Shown here in pieces: positions 1 to 9,201 of a DNA stretch of 64,000 nucleotides (positions are counted from its first letter, which is position 1; every line of letters begins with the position of its first letter). Source of the stretch: Ornithobacterium rhinotracheale DSM 15997. Its GTDB lineage: Bacteria; Bacteroidota; Bacteroidia; Flavobacteriales; Weeksellaceae. The DNA is taken from contig NC_018016.1 of assembly GCF_000265465.1 (NCBI RefSeq), positions 308,501-372,500 of the forward strand. The letters are read 5' to 3'. The notes beneath the pieces are model-generated. The model had not been told where the DNA came from. It saw only the letters and a program-made list of their open reading frames with translations, and searched no databases. Position numbers and translations under genes: made by a program.

Positions 1-1
1 C

Positions 2-43
2 CCTATTACTTACGATATTTACAACGCAGGATACGATTTTTAA
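2..43 (+). CDS. 3' end of an unidentified gene (partial)
   Basis: An open frame runs in from the left window edge, reads PITYDIYNAGYDF and stops at a TAA at 41-43. A strong intrinsic terminator follows at once, which supports a real gene end. Only 13 residues are present, so neither the family nor the function can be judged. Confidence 0.4.
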   Translation, partial: PITYDIYNAGYDF

Positions 44-51
44 TACAATTT

Positions 52-87
52 AAAAAGCCTTTAATTTTACGATTAAAGGCTTTTTTT
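52..87 (+). terminator. Intrinsic terminator
   Basis: Inverted repeat AAAGCCTTTAAT / ATTAAAGGCTTT (54-65 with 72-83) with a short loop and a run of seven T. It ends the partial gene at the left edge. Confidence 0.8.
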
Positions 88-190
88 AGCTCCAAAAGCT
101 AAACCTCACCAAACCAATGTGTTAAAATTTTGTTTTTCATTTTAAATATATTTAATTTTAAATCGTTATAGTCCTTAAAACTAAATAATT

Positions 191-628
191 ATGAAAACAA
201 AAATCTTATTTTTTAGCCTTTTTATAGGCTTATTTGTCTTAACAACCGCTTGCAACAACGATGACGACCCTAAACCACCCACCGAATTAATCGGTCAATG
301 GAAATGTCTTGGTTTTGGCAATACCAATGGAGAGTTTAGAGCAATTGAACCCACAGAGCGTGCAGAAGTGATTTATATTCTTCATTTTAAAAATGATTTT
401 ACTCTCTCAAGCGCAACTTCGACAAACTCGATTTGGGGAAAATACAACACATACGATTCTCAAACTATCAAAATCCTTTTAGCATCAACTAATGTAGCTG
501 AATTTGAAGATGGGGGTAAATATATAAAAAGCCTATATGACGCAGACCACTATTCATTTACAAAAAAAGGAAACTTACAACTTTTCTACTCAGACACAGA
601 ATACTTATTGTTTAACGAACTATATTAA
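191..628 (+). CDS. Small secreted lipoprotein, lipocalin-like
   Basis: A 145-residue protein with a lipoprotein signal peptide: lysines at 2 and 4, a hydrophobic core, and a lipobox LTTAC with the acylated Cys at about residue 21. An acidic stretch NNDDD follows, as is common in Bacteroidota exported lipoproteins. The mature part opens with LIGQWKCLGF and alternates hydrophobic and polar segments, resembling short lipocalin-like (DUF4488/DUF5004 type) proteins; that family assignment is only by general look. It should sit in the outer membrane or face the periplasm. It stands alone, with a terminator upstream and the IS110 element directly downstream. Function unknown. Confidence 0.7.
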   Translation: MKTKILFFSLFIGLFVLTTACNNDDDPKPPTELIGQWKCLGFGNTNGEFRAIEPTERAEVIYILHFKNDFTLSSATSTNSIWGKYNTYDSQTIKILLASTNVAEFEDGGKYIKSLYDADHYSFTKKGNLQLFYSDTEYLLFNELY

Positions 629-665
629 TAAGCAAATAAAATGAGAGCAAAAATTCCACCATAGG

Positions 666-1637
666 TTATTTTGTTTGATGGGTAGAAACGAATCCATCCA
701 CATAAGGTGCATCTGATTTAATTACGGCAAATGCTTGTCTGACGAGTTTGTTAGCAACAGCGATAAGAGCCACTTTGGAAGGCTTCCCGTTGGCTTTCAA
801 CCGTGCGTAGCATTCTTTACAGGTTGTGTTTCCACGTAAAGCAGACCACGAGGCGACATAAAGCAAAGAACGCAGGCTCGCATCCCCGTTTCGGTTAATC
901 CCACCTTTGATGTGTACGGATGTTCCTGACTGCTGGTAAGTCGGGCATATCCCGATAAAACGGGAAACCTGCTTTGCATTGTTGAAATAGGAGAATCCTC
1001 CGGTAGCGACAATCAAGGCTGTAGCCAAAGTGATGCCAATCCCTTTGATGGATGTGAGTAGTTTAACCTGCCTGTCAAACTCAGACGAAGCCAAGTCTGC
1101 AAGTTCGGATTCCAAAGACTCAATTTGGCTTGCCAAAAAAGAAATGGTCTTATCCAACGCTTTCATCCCGTTCTTGTCTTGGAACGGAAGCATAACGAGG
1201 GAGCTTTTCAGGTTCTTGCTCGCCGTAAGCTGTTTCTTCAACTGCCTGATAATCGTTTTCTTCTGCTTCAGCAGCATGACGGCTTCAGAGGGCATCTTGT
1301 AAACGGGAGGATTCATTTTCTCCCCGTACATGGCAATCATACAGGCATCTTTGGGGTCGGTCTTGGTGACGGTCATCATCATGCGTGAGAAGTGCTTGAT
1401 TTGTTTGGGATTTACCATACTGGAAGCTATTCCTTGCCTGTCAAGCAGATAAAGAAGCAGAAAGCCGTAATTGCCGGTGGCTTCCATCACACAATGATGT
1501 TCTGTTACGGAAAGCGAGCCGATGAACTTCCTGATACCTTTTACGGTATTAGGGTAAGTTTGGGTCTGATAACCCGATACTTTCGGAAAAGCAGCTACAA
1601 AGCTGTCCTTGCTGATGTCAATTCCAATGTAAGTCAT
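666..1637 (-). CDS. IS110-family transposase (DEDD recombinase)
   Basis: A 323-residue transposase of the IS110 family. The N-terminal RuvC-like DEDD domain (about 1-160) shows the acidic residues in order: D7 in YIGIDISKD, E52 in MEATGNY, D94 and D97 in KTDPKDA. The C-terminal Transposase_20 domain (about 190-305) has the helix-hairpin-helix-like SIKGIG at 196-201 and the serine-bearing segment QSGTS at 236-240, where IS110 enzymes carry the catalytic serine. Length is normal and nothing is broken, so the enzyme could be active. IS110 recombinases act with an RNA encoded in the element; the noncoding region upstream of the start, 1638 to about 1830, is where that RNA lies in the IS110 subgroup. 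Confidence 0.95.
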   Translation of the reverse strand: MTYIGIDISKDSFVAAFPKVSGYQTQTYPNTVKGIRKFIGSLSVTEHHCVMEATGNYGFLLLYLLDRQGIASSMVNPKQIKHFSRMMMTVTKTDPKDACMIAMYGEKMNPPVYKMPSEAVMLLKQKKTIIRQLKKQLTASKNLKSSLVMLPFQDKNGMKALDKTISFLASQIESLESELADLASSEFDRQVKLLTSIKGIGITLATALIVATGGFSYFNNAKQVSRFIGICPTYQQSGTSVHIKGGINRNGDASLRSLLYVASWSALRGNTTCKECYARLKANGKPSKVALIAVANKLVRQAFAVIKSDAPYVDGFVSTHQTK

Positions 1638-1639
1638 AA

Positions 1640-1800
1640 CGTCTTTAATTTGGTTGAATACATCCTGTAATCTATCGTCGCCAACACGGGATCATAAGTC
1701 CCAACGAACTATCCAGATTTCAGATGTAAAGGCATGGGGACTGAACGTTAAACCCGGTTTCTTGAACCACCCCTTAATCGGTCTTTGTCCATGCCTATAT
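1640..1800 (-). ncRNA. Candidate IS110 bridge (seeker) RNA region
   Basis: About 160 bp upstream of the transposase start are noncoding and rich in inverted repeats. GGCATGG at 1731-1737 pairs with CCATGCC at 1789-1795, enclosing GGGG/CCCC and the near-palindrome AAACCCGGTTT (1750-1760). A second hairpin GGGA/TCCC lies at 1688-1702. Known: IS110-group elements encode their guide RNA upstream of the recombinase. Inference: this segment is that RNA. RNA ends and the guide loops are not established. Confidence 0.5.
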
Positions 1801-1903
1801 CAAAGTTATAAATTATCAAATTATTAACCAACGTACAAATGTACGACCCTTTAAAATTAAAATAATTTAGCACAAAGTGCGATTACTTGCCAATTTTTAA
1901 ATT

Positions 1904-3685
1904 ATGAACATTTATTTAACTAAAATTAAAGAACATAAACAAACAAACAAAAATTTAAAACGAAATTTATTTATAATAATCGCACTGAGATTCCTTTTAT
2001 TTTCATCGCTAACTTTTTTGATTTTCAAATACGAATCTCTTAGCAAAATCTTATTTTTCACATTAGTAGGATTTTTTTTAATTGTTTTCATTTTTATTTT
2101 TAAAATTCATTCTAAGCTAAAAAATAAATTACTTTTAACTCAAAATTTAATTCAAATAAATCAAAAAGAATACGATTTTTTAACCGAAAATAAAAAACCA
2201 TTTTCAAACGGCGCACAATGGATAGATCCTACGCACAATTACACTTTTGATTTAGACATTTTTGGCGAAAGTTCACTATTCCACTACCTGAATCGCTGTG
2301 CCTCTATTTTGGGAGAAAGAAATTTGGCTCAAAAATTAAGTTCAGGTTTGGGAGAAAATGAAATTACCGCCAACCAGAGTGCAATTCAAGAATTAAGCAA
2401 AAAAATTGATTTTAGGCAATTTCTATTGGCACATACTATGCAACTTGAAAATGAGGAAAAAAATTACCAGCAACTCCTTAATTGGGCAAATAAAAAATCT
2501 AAATTTAATTTTTTTTTCAATTTTATGCTGTATCTATCGCCAGCTCTTTTCATCATTTCAGTAGGGGCTTCAGTGTATGATTTAAGATTTTTATGGCTAA
2601 GTTTAATTGCATTTTCAATTAATTGTTTTATTCTTTTGTTTTTCTACAAACCTATTATGAACGAAATCGCGCAATTTGAGCGAATTTCGGCAATTATTCA
2701 AATTTACAGCCAAAGCCTATCAATCATAGAAAAAGAACATTTTAACGATAAAAAACTAAACGAACTTAAACAAAAAATTCAACAAAATACATTTTCTGCA
2801 AGCCAAGAATTTAAACAACTGGCACGGATTTTTTCTGATTTAGAAGGAATTTTCAACATTGCAGGAGCTTTGGTTTTCAATGGCTCAGTACTATACCACA
2901 TTCATATCTTTAAACGGCTATTCGCTTGGAAAGAAAAAAATGTACAAAATATTGAATTCTGGACGGCAGTCATCGGCGAATTTGAAATGCTCAATAGCCT
3001 AGCAAATTTTGCATACAATAACCCCAGCTATTGCTTTCCACACATTAATCAAAATAATTCTATTTCGTTTGAAAATATGAGCCATCCGCTTATTAACACT
3101 CAAAATAGAATTGGGAACACGATTGATTTTAATCCGCAACATTTTGTAATTCTCACAGGAGCCAACATGTCTGGAAAAAGTACTTTTTTGCGCGCATTGG
3201 GCGTAAATTTAGTTTTAGCCAAAATCGGTTCGCCCATCTGTGCAAGGCACGCCAACATTCAGCCGATGAATATTTTGGTTTCTATGCGACAAACAGATTC
3301 GCTAAATGATGGGAAATCGCTTTTTTATGCTGAAATTTTAAGGCTAAAACAGATTATTTATAATTTAAAAACTGAAAAATCCTTTGTATTGCTTGATGAA
3401 ATTTTGCGGGGGACAAATTCCGAAGACAAGCAACTCGGAACACAAAAAATTGTAGAAGAAATTTTAAATTTAAAAGCTTTTGGCTGTTTAGCAACACACG
3501 ATTTAGTCATCACAGAAATGGCTAAAAAATATCCTACTCAACTTGCCAACAAATATTTTGAGACCCGAGTTATAAACAATCAACTAGCCTTTGATTACCG
3601 ATTAAGAGAGGGAATCAGTAATAGTAAAAATGCACTTCATCTCATGGAATCCCTTGGGATTTTCTCTACCATGGAATGCAAATAA
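1904..3685 (+). CDS. Membrane-anchored MutS-family ATPase
   Basis: 593 residues. The C-terminal third is a clear MutS ATPase: Walker A GANMSGKSTFLRALG from residue 419, a Walker B of the type VLLDEILRGTNSEDK, and the ATHDL histidine motif. The mismatch-binding domain I of MutS is absent. Instead the N-terminus has two hydrophobic segments (about 22-65) and a second hydrophobic pair near 200-255, so the protein should be membrane bound. Such shortened MutS-like proteins are common in Bacteroidota; their role is not known and should not be read as mismatch repair. The gene starts shortly after the IS110 element, so its promoter could be affected by the insertion. metK follows but has its own leader. 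Confidence 0.85.
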   Translation: MNIYLTKIKEHKQTNKNLKRNLFIIIALRFLLFSSLTFLIFKYESLSKILFFTLVGFFLIVFIFIFKIHSKLKNKLLLTQNLIQINQKEYDFLTENKKPFSNGAQWIDPTHNYTFDLDIFGESSLFHYLNRCASILGERNLAQKLSSGLGENEITANQSAIQELSKKIDFRQFLLAHTMQLENEEKNYQQLLNWANKKSKFNFFFNFMLYLSPALFIISVGASVYDLRFLWLSLIAFSINCFILLFFYKPIMNEIAQFERISAIIQIYSQSLSIIEKEHFNDKKLNELKQKIQQNTFSASQEFKQLARIFSDLEGIFNIAGALVFNGSVLYHIHIFKRLFAWKEKNVQNIEFWTAVIGEFEMLNSLANFAYNNPSYCFPHINQNNSISFENMSHPLINTQNRIGNTIDFNPQHFVILTGANMSGKSTFLRALGVNLVLAKIGSPICARHANIQPMNILVSMRQTDSLNDGKSLFYAEILRLKQIIYNLKTEKSFVLLDEILRGTNSEDKQLGTQKIVEEILNLKAFGCLATHDLVITEMAKKYPTQLANKYFETRVINNQLAFDYRLREGISNSKNALHLMESLGIFSTMECK

Positions 3686-3719
3686 TCGTTAAAAATTAGG
3701 TTTAAAGGGTGTAACTCGC

Positions 3720-3727
3720 TAAATTTG
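3720..3727 (+). promoter_or_regulatory. -7 box of the metK promoter
   Basis: TAAATTTG fits the Bacteroidota -7 consensus TAnnTTTG and is followed by GC. A clear TTTG -33 box is not seen. Transcription from here would start about 3733 and include the riboswitch candidate in the leader. Confidence 0.55.
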
Positions 3728-3747
3728 CACCGCAAAATAAAATTAAA

Positions 3748-3803
3748 GATTGGAGGATAAATTTGACGGGTTGCAACCTCATTAAAAAATGCTAATACGG
3801 ATT
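3748..3803 (+). promoter_or_regulatory. Probable SAM-II riboswitch
   Basis: The metK leader carries the hallmarks of the SAM-II (metA-type) aptamer: a P1 stem GAGG (3753-3756) with CCTC (3777-3780), a loop with AATTTGAC and the conserved TTGCAACC (3771-3778), then an A-rich joining strand and GCTAA (3791-3795) followed by TACGG. SAM-II riboswitches are known from Alphaproteobacteria and Bacteroidota and sense S-adenosylmethionine, the product of the gene downstream. The pairing of the first loop with the 3' tail is weaker than in textbook examples, so a covariance search is needed to be sure. Confidence 0.68.
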
Positions 3804-3865
3804 TTTTCTATATTCACAGCTTCCCATTTTATTTATTGCTCCGGTGTAACAAAAAAAATTAAATT

Positions 3866-5122
3866 ATGTCTTATTTTTTTACATCAGAGTCGGTGTCTGA
3901 AGGGCACCCAGATAAAGTAGCAGATCAAATTTCTGACGCTATTTTAGATCACTTTTTGGCATTTGATAGCCAAAGTAAAGTTGCTTGCGAAACTCTTGTA
4001 ACCACAGGACAAGTAATCTTGGCGGGCGAGGTGAACTCAAAAGCCTATGTTGATTTACAAGAAATTACACGCAAAGTTATCGGTCGTATTGGGTACAACG
4101 ACAGCCAAATGAATTTTACAGCAGATTCTTGTGGTGTGCTTTCTGCCATTCACGAGCAGTCGCCAGACATTAGACAAGGTGTAGTGCAATCTGAAAAAGA
4201 GAATCAAGGGGCTGGAGACCAAGGAATGATGTTTGGTTATGCGACCAACGAAACCGAAAACTTTATGCCTTTGGCACTCGATCTTTCGCACAGAATTTTG
4301 CTTGAATTGGCAGATATTCGCAAAAACGGAACCGAAATGCCTTACCTTCGTCCAGATGCCAAAGCACAAGTTACTTTGGAATACAGCGACGATAACAAGC
4401 CTACAAGCATCCACACGATTGTGGTTTCTACACAGCACGATGAGTTTGGCGATGAAAGAGCAATGCAAGAGCGCATCCGTAGAGATGTGATTCAAATTGT
4501 GATTCCGCGTGTGATTCAGAAATTGCCTACGCACATCAAGGAATTATTTACATCAGACATCACCTACCACATCAACCCAACGGGCAAATTCGTAATCGGT
4601 GGACCGCACGGAGATACAGGACTTACGGGGAGAAAAATCATCGTAGATACTTATGGTGGTAAAGGTGCCCATGGTGGAGGTGCTTTCAGTGGTAAAGACC
4701 CATCTAAGGTAGACCGTTCTGCGGCTTATGCTATGCGCCATTTGGCTAAAAACTTAGTAGCTGCAGGCGTGTGCGAAGAAGCTTTGGTACAAGTGTCTTA
4801 CGCCATAGGTGTAGCAGGGCCTATGAGCCTTTGCATAGAAACTTATGGAACAAGCAAAGTAGATTTAAGCGATGCAGAAATTGCTCAAAAATTGCTTGAA
4901 AAATACGATTTCCGTCCTTATGCGATTGAAGAAAAATTCAAATTGCGTAATCCTATCTACGAAGAAACTGCGGCTTACGGGCACATGGGTCGTGAACCTC
5001 GCACCGTGAAAAAAGTTTTTGAAGGAAACGGACGCGATAAAGTAGAGTGCGAAGTAGAACTTTTCACTTGGGAAAAATTAGATATTGTAGATGAATTAAA
5101 AGCGCTATTTGAGCTTAAATAA
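3866..5122 (+). CDS. metK: S-adenosylmethionine synthase
   Basis: 418 residues, the usual length. Makes S-adenosylmethionine from methionine and ATP in the cytoplasm. The N-terminus [25 protein letters not shown] is the family signature; the ATP-binding [13 protein letters not shown] and the second signature [19 protein letters not shown] are complete. The gene stands alone between a MutS-like gene and a convergent glycosidase, with a strong terminator at each functional end of its transcript unit. A probable SAM-II riboswitch in the 140-nt leader would give feedback control by the product. No oddities. Confidence 0.98.
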   Translation: MSYFFTSESVSEGHPDKVADQISDAILDHFLAFDSQSKVACETLVTTGQVILAGEVNSKAYVDLQEITRKVIGRIGYNDSQMNFTADSCGVLSAIHEQSPDIRQGVVQSEKENQGAGDQGMMFGYATNETENFMPLALDLSHRILLELADIRKNGTEMPYLRPDAKAQVTLEYSDDNKPTSIHTIVVSTQHDEFGDERAMQERIRRDVIQIVIPRVIQKLPTHIKELFTSDITYHINPTGKFVIGGPHGDTGLTGRKIIVDTYGGKGAHGGGAFSGKDPSKVDRSAAYAMRHLAKNLVAAGVCEEALVQVSYAIGVAGPMSLCIETYGTSKVDLSDAEIAQKLLEKYDFRPYAIEEKFKLRNPIYEETAAYGHMGREPRTVKKVFEGNGRDKVECEVELFTWEKLDIVDELKALFELK

Positions 5123-5138
5123 TTAATCTTTCTTTTAT

Positions 5139-5174
5139 AAAAAAGGCTGAAATTCTAGAATTTCAGCCTTTTTT
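5139..5174. terminator. Bidirectional terminator between metK and GH31 gene
   Basis: Near-perfect palindrome AAAAAGGCTGAAATTC / GAATTTCAGCCTTTTT with A and T runs on either side. It can end metK on the plus strand and the convergent glycosidase gene on the minus strand. Confidence 0.85.
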
Positions 5175-5195
5175 TGATTAATGAAGTTTTTTGTA

Positions 5196-8100
5196 CTATT
5201 CTTGAGTGTTTAAATTTTTATCTACCAAGATAATTTTCTCTGCTTTAAAATTCGGTTTTCCTGCTTTTTTAGCTTTAAAAATAATTTGGCAAAGGTCTAA
5301 ATCTCCATCAAGCACTGGCTTCTCACCCACATTCACAAAAGTAGGATAAAGCACTTTTTCTCCACTTGAGTGCAAACGATCGTTGGTCAAATTTTCCATG
5401 GATTGCAAGTTCAGTGGCTTGATTGAAACAAACTCATAAGACTCGCTGTTATACGGAATCGCTAGGCTCAGCGCATTGACAGATTTAAGCCCTTTACCTT
5501 TGATGGTTACAATCACATCCTCTCCCGCTTGGTAAGATTTCTTATCGGTTGAAAGGCTTAAATTTCCCTCCACTTTGTCCGATGTATTTGGGTTTACGCC
5601 ATCTTCCAATTGTGTGGCAACATTGGAAATATCGTAGGCATCGATCCAGCCATTTTTATTGACATCACCACGGCTTACATAACCTTCAAAATCAGAATCT
5701 CCTTGTTTAAGCCCTGTATAGTTGATGTAAGATGTAAAGTCGTTTTGGTCGATTTTGCCATCGTTGTTAATGTCGCCTGGGATATAGCTTTCTGTACCAG
5801 GCACCTTGAACACATAAATTTCGCGTCCGCTTCCGTAGTTACCCACCGCTTCGGTTACAGCGATTTTCACGAAACGAGCCGTTGGATGTTTTTCAAAATT
5901 AAATACCTTTGGTGTATCACTTCTATCCCAGCTAAATGTTCCGCTTTCTGTCCAGTTCTTTTTATCTTCGCTGGTGTACACTTTTCCTTTTAAGAAGATA
6001 CCATTTCCGCCATCTACTCTTGGCAAATAAGAGAATTTATCCAATTCGTTATATGATTTTAAATCAATCACAATATCAAACGGAACAGCTTGGGCTCTGT
6101 ATTTTGTATGCATGGTAGAGCCTTCGTTTCTGTCGAATAAATTGCTTAGCTCAAAGCCTTCTTGCATAGGCACAGAAATTTCTCCTTGAATGCCCTCAAT
6201 CGCAAATTGCAACGGATTGGCTTTGGTCGTTACCGCAAGTGTTTCCCAGTCTGATGCGCCCGATTTATTTACCGCTCTTAATTTTAGCTCATAAGGCGTT
6301 TCTGCGGTCAAGTTTTCAATCAACAATTCGTTATTTTTAATGGTAGAAAACTTAACATCGCCAAGCATGATTTCGTAGAAATCCGCGTTTGGTTCCGCTG
6401 TCCAAGTTGGGCGAAGGCTATACGGTTTTATATTCTCATCGGTCACTGCAAAATTTTGTGGTGCCTGCAATGCGCCTGTTTTCTTTAATAATGGATTTTC
6501 TATATTAAATTTAAATCCTTTTACTTCTAGCTCTACTCTGTTTTGAGCAACATCTGTTTTTTCCAAACGAACTAAAACTTGCGGATTTTTGATGATTTCC
6601 ACTTTTTCAAACTCGCTACCTTTGGTCGCAAATTGATTAAAATTTGGTTTTTCGTTATAGAAATAAACATTGGTTTGCTCCATGAAATCTTTTAAAGAAT
6701 GTACTTCTTTTAGCTTAATTCTTTTTCTACCAATGCGTGCTTTTAATCTTTTAGGCTTTTCGCTTACATTAATTCTAAATTCTGTAATTTTTTCTTTTAC
6801 AAAACCTTTAAAATCACCACTTGTAGGCTCCACCACTACTTTAACTTTATCTCTATCTTGGTCTGAATTGATTATAGTTTTGGTTGATTTTCCTTTTAAA
6901 TAAGCTTGTGTGAGCCCATCGTCGTCGTATGCAGTAAAGCTTGATTTTCCATGAGGATAAATGTCATAAATTCTTAAAGCTTTATCTATTTCAGATACAT
7001 TGTTATTAGGATTTGCCATCGGAATGATTGCGCCTGCTTTCACAAAAACTGGCAGTTTCCAAATTGGTGCATCAAAATTATTGATGACTTGCCCACCTTG
7101 GTACACATCGCCAGAGAAATAATCGATCCAGAGACCTTGAGGCAAATAAATATTGTTTCTAACATCGTTTCCTTTGTCGTCTGATTGTGTTGCTTGATAA
7201 ATCGGTGCTACAAGGAAGTTCTCGCCACACAAAAATTGATATTCAGTCGCTTTACCGAGCGTGTATGGATTGGGCTCGGCAAGAAGCATTGCACGCACAA
7301 TTGGATCTCCATCTACTGCCTCATTTGCCACACTATAAATGTATGGCATTAATTCAGATTTTAATTTTAAATAATTTCTATTAATTGAAGTCGTAGGCTC
7401 TCCCAAAATGTGTGGATATTTAGGATTTGCACCCCAGCCATCCATGTTCAGCTGCATAGGTGTAAAGGTTTTCCATTGGAAATCACGAATATTCACAATT
7501 GGATTTTTACCTCCAAAGATTCCGTCCATATCCGATGAAATATTGGGCTGACCAGATAATCCACTACCTAAGTAGGTAGGTATATGGAATCGGATATATT
7601 CCCAGTTTCCGCCTGTTTGGTCTCCCGACCAAATTCCTGCATAGTGCTGTGTGCCAGCCCAGCCATCTAACGAAATAATGAAAGGACGAGCATCGTTTCC
7701 GTATTTAGGCATAATTTCGGCGACATCTTGCACGCCATTTAGCCCAAAAGAATATCCTGCTCCCACCCAAGCCACATCGGTCTTGAGCACTCGCACGCCT
7801 GCATCTTTCACTTCCTTGATAATGTCTCGCTGCAAGAGTGCCTCAATACCTTTTTTCGGGTGTAAATCAGACTGTGTCCAAAGCCCCACCTCTACGCCAT
7901 GCTTATTGGCATACTCAGTAAATTGCTTTAAATTCTGAATATTCCCTTCCAGCGTATTGGTTTGCCCATATCCTGCACCATAACCATCGTTGGGCAAAAT
8001 CCACCCCAGTGGCATATCGTAACGGCTGTAACGATCGACCACGGCACGCGCCGAAAATTGATAATTATTTTTTTCTCCGTTCAAGGATTCTTTGATGCCA

Positions 8101-9035
8101 CCATTGTCCTTTTGGCTTTCTTTGTACTTTTTGCCATCTTCAAACAAAATTCCCTTAGGGTCTTCTTTCCAATAATCTCGGTTATAAGCATTTAAATGCC
8201 CTTGATAAAATCCAAATTTTGGTAACAAAACAGGATTTCCCGTTAATTGATAATAGTCGTTTAAAAGCCCCACTGGCGTTTCGCTCACCATGAAGAACAC
8301 ATCGGCATAGTTTGTATCGTGTTGCAATTTTACCACACCGCTGTTTCGGGTACCAAAATCGTATTTACCTTTTTTGAAAGTGTACCACATAAATCCGTAG
8401 CCCTCCGTAGACCAATAAAAAGGCTTAGGCGAAGCCACGCCGCCATCTGTCCAGCTGTTTTCGTTTACAATGTTGATGGCTCTGCCTTTATGCGAAAATC
8501 GTCCGTTTTGCACGCCGCCGCCATAGAAATACTCGTTTGGCCGTTCTTTTAAAGTAATAACTACACGATTTTTTTGAAATTCAACAGGCGAAGCTTCTTT
8601 TACCACCCATTGGTTATTTTTCTTATTTTTTATGCTAAATAATCCCGATTTTTTATCAAAAACCACAGCAATTACATCTGTATCTATAGTAATATTGCTG
8701 CCGCTTTCGTTTAAGGATAAATTTTGTACTTTTTTGCGGGCATTTGGGATTAAGATTTCTGCCTCTGGCTTGGCTTGTGGCTTTCGGAACGAATTGCCCG
8801 AAGGGTCTAGAAAATACCTAAAAATATTGTTTCCATAGAAATCTAAAAGAATCTTTTGCTGATTTTGCAAAATGATTTCTACTGTGGTAGCATTCAATTT
8901 TTTTGCACCCACAATGGGCGAGCTTTTTACTCCGAGTTCACTTGTGGAACTAGTTTGTTGCGCTTCGGTCATCGTGGGAGTTGCCACAAACCCAACTACC
9001 GAAAGGGCAAACAAGGCAATTTTGTTTGTTTTCAT
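5196..9035 (-). CDS. Secreted multimodular GH31 glycosidase, possibly alpha-N-acetylgalactosaminidase
   Basis: 1279 residues with an N-terminal signal peptide (about 1-25). Residues about 40-760 form a GH31 enzyme: VLKTDVAWVGAGYSFG holds the likely nucleophile D420 and WSGDQTGGNWEY the likely acid/base D472. These two motifs resemble the GH31 subgroup acting on alpha-linked N-acetylgalactosamine of mucin-type O-glycans; that is an inference from motif memory, and alpha-glucosidase or alpha-xylosidase activity is not excluded. Downstream are a fibronectin III domain (857-940), an F5/8 type C (CBM32-like) domain (945-1078), a dockerin with two calcium loops GDINNDGKID and GDVNKNGWID (1087-1146), and a cohesin-like beta domain to the C-terminus. 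No type IX secretion tail is obvious. Monocistronic, with convergent metK. Confidence 0.85.
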   Translation of the reverse strand: MKTNKIALFALSVVGFVATPTMTEAQQTSSTSELGVKSSPIVGAKKLNATTVEIILQNQQKILLDFYGNNIFRYFLDPSGNSFRKPQAKPEAEILIPNARKKVQNLSLNESGSNITIDTDVIAVVFDKKSGLFSIKNKKNNQWVVKEASPVEFQKNRVVITLKERPNEYFYGGGVQNGRFSHKGRAINIVNENSWTDGGVASPKPFYWSTEGYGFMWYTFKKGKYDFGTRNSGVVKLQHDTNYADVFFMVSETPVGLLNDYYQLTGNPVLLPKFGFYQGHLNAYNRDYWKEDPKGILFEDGKKYKESQKDNGGIKESLNGEKNNYQFSARAVVDRYSRYDMPLGWILPNDGYGAGYGQTNTLEGNIQNLKQFTEYANKHGVEVGLWTQSDLHPKKGIEALLQRDIIKEVKDAGVRVLKTDVAWVGAGYSFGLNGVQDVAEIMPKYGNDARPFIISLDGWAGTQHYAGIWSGDQTGGNWEYIRFHIPTYLGSGLSGQPNISSDMDGIFGGKNPIVNIRDFQWKTFTPMQLNMDGWGANPKYPHILGEPTTSINRNYLKLKSELMPYIYSVANEAVDGDPIVRAMLLAEPNPYTLGKATEYQFLCGENFLVAPIYQATQSDDKGNDVRNNIYLPQGLWIDYFSGDVYQGGQVINNFDAPIWKLPVFVKAGAIIPMANPNNNVSEIDKALRIYDIYPHGKSSFTAYDDDGLTQAYLKGKSTKTIINSDQDRDKVKVVVEPTSGDFKGFVKEKITEFRINVSEKPKRLKARIGRKRIKLKEVHSLKDFMEQTNVYFYNEKPNFNQFATKGSEFEKVEIIKNPQVLVRLEKTDVAQNRVELEVKGFKFNIENPLLKKTGALQAPQNFAVTDENIKPYSLRPTWTAEPNADFYEIMLGDVKFSTIKNNELLIENLTAETPYELKLRAVNKSGASDWETLAVTTKANPLQFAIEGIQGEISVPMQEGFELSNLFDRNEGSTMHTKYRAQAVPFDIVIDLKSYNELDKFSYLPRVDGGNGIFLKGKVYTSEDKKNWTESGTFSWDRSDTPKVFNFEKHPTARFVKIAVTEAVGNYGSGREIYVFKVPGTESYIPGDINNDGKIDQNDFTSYINYTGLKQGDSDFEGYVSRGDVNKNGWIDAYDISNVATQLEDGVNPNTSDKVEGNLSLSTDKKSYQAGEDVIVTIKGKGLKSVNALSLAIPYNSESYEFVSIKPLNLQSMENLTNDRLHSSGEKVLYPTFVNVGEKPVLDGDLDLCQIIFKAKKAGKPNFKAEKIILVDKNLNTQE

Positions 9036-9121
9036 TTATAAAATTATTTATTAAAAAATCGATTAAAAATAAATTTCAGACTAATTTACAAAAAAATCAT
9101 AATTAGCCACAATTTATCCAT

Positions 9122-9156
9122 AAAAAAAGCCACCCATCAAATTGACGAATGGCTTT
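9122..9156 (-). terminator. Terminator of the 9.2-10.2 kb operon
   Basis: AAAGCCA / TGGCTTT stem around an imperfectly paired centre, with a T run on the minus strand just after the stop at 9202. Confidence 0.6.
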
Positions 9157-9201
9157 AATTCTTAAAATCAATAAACTACATTTTCTTAAATGCCTTATTT
9201 A

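Larger units (their letters stand above)
640..1830 (-). mobile_element. IS110-family insertion sequence (ends approximate)
   Basis: The element consists of the IS110-type transposase gene plus roughly 190 bp of noncoding DNA upstream of its start. IS110 elements lack long terminal inverted repeats and normally make no target duplication, so the ends cannot be read from one copy; the limits given are estimates. The transposase gene is visibly richer in G and C than the AT-rich genes on both sides, consistent with recent arrival. It lies between a lipoprotein gene and a MutS-like gene and does not visibly break either. Confidence 0.75.

Noticed and set aside
1030..1670. Several plus-strand open frames opposite the transposase gene
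   Set aside because: They are antisense shadows of the IS110 transposase with no family features.
3708..3849. Repeated GGTGTAAC before and after the riboswitch candidate
   Set aside because: An eight-base match at 130 bp distance is not informative enough on its own to call a regulatory site.
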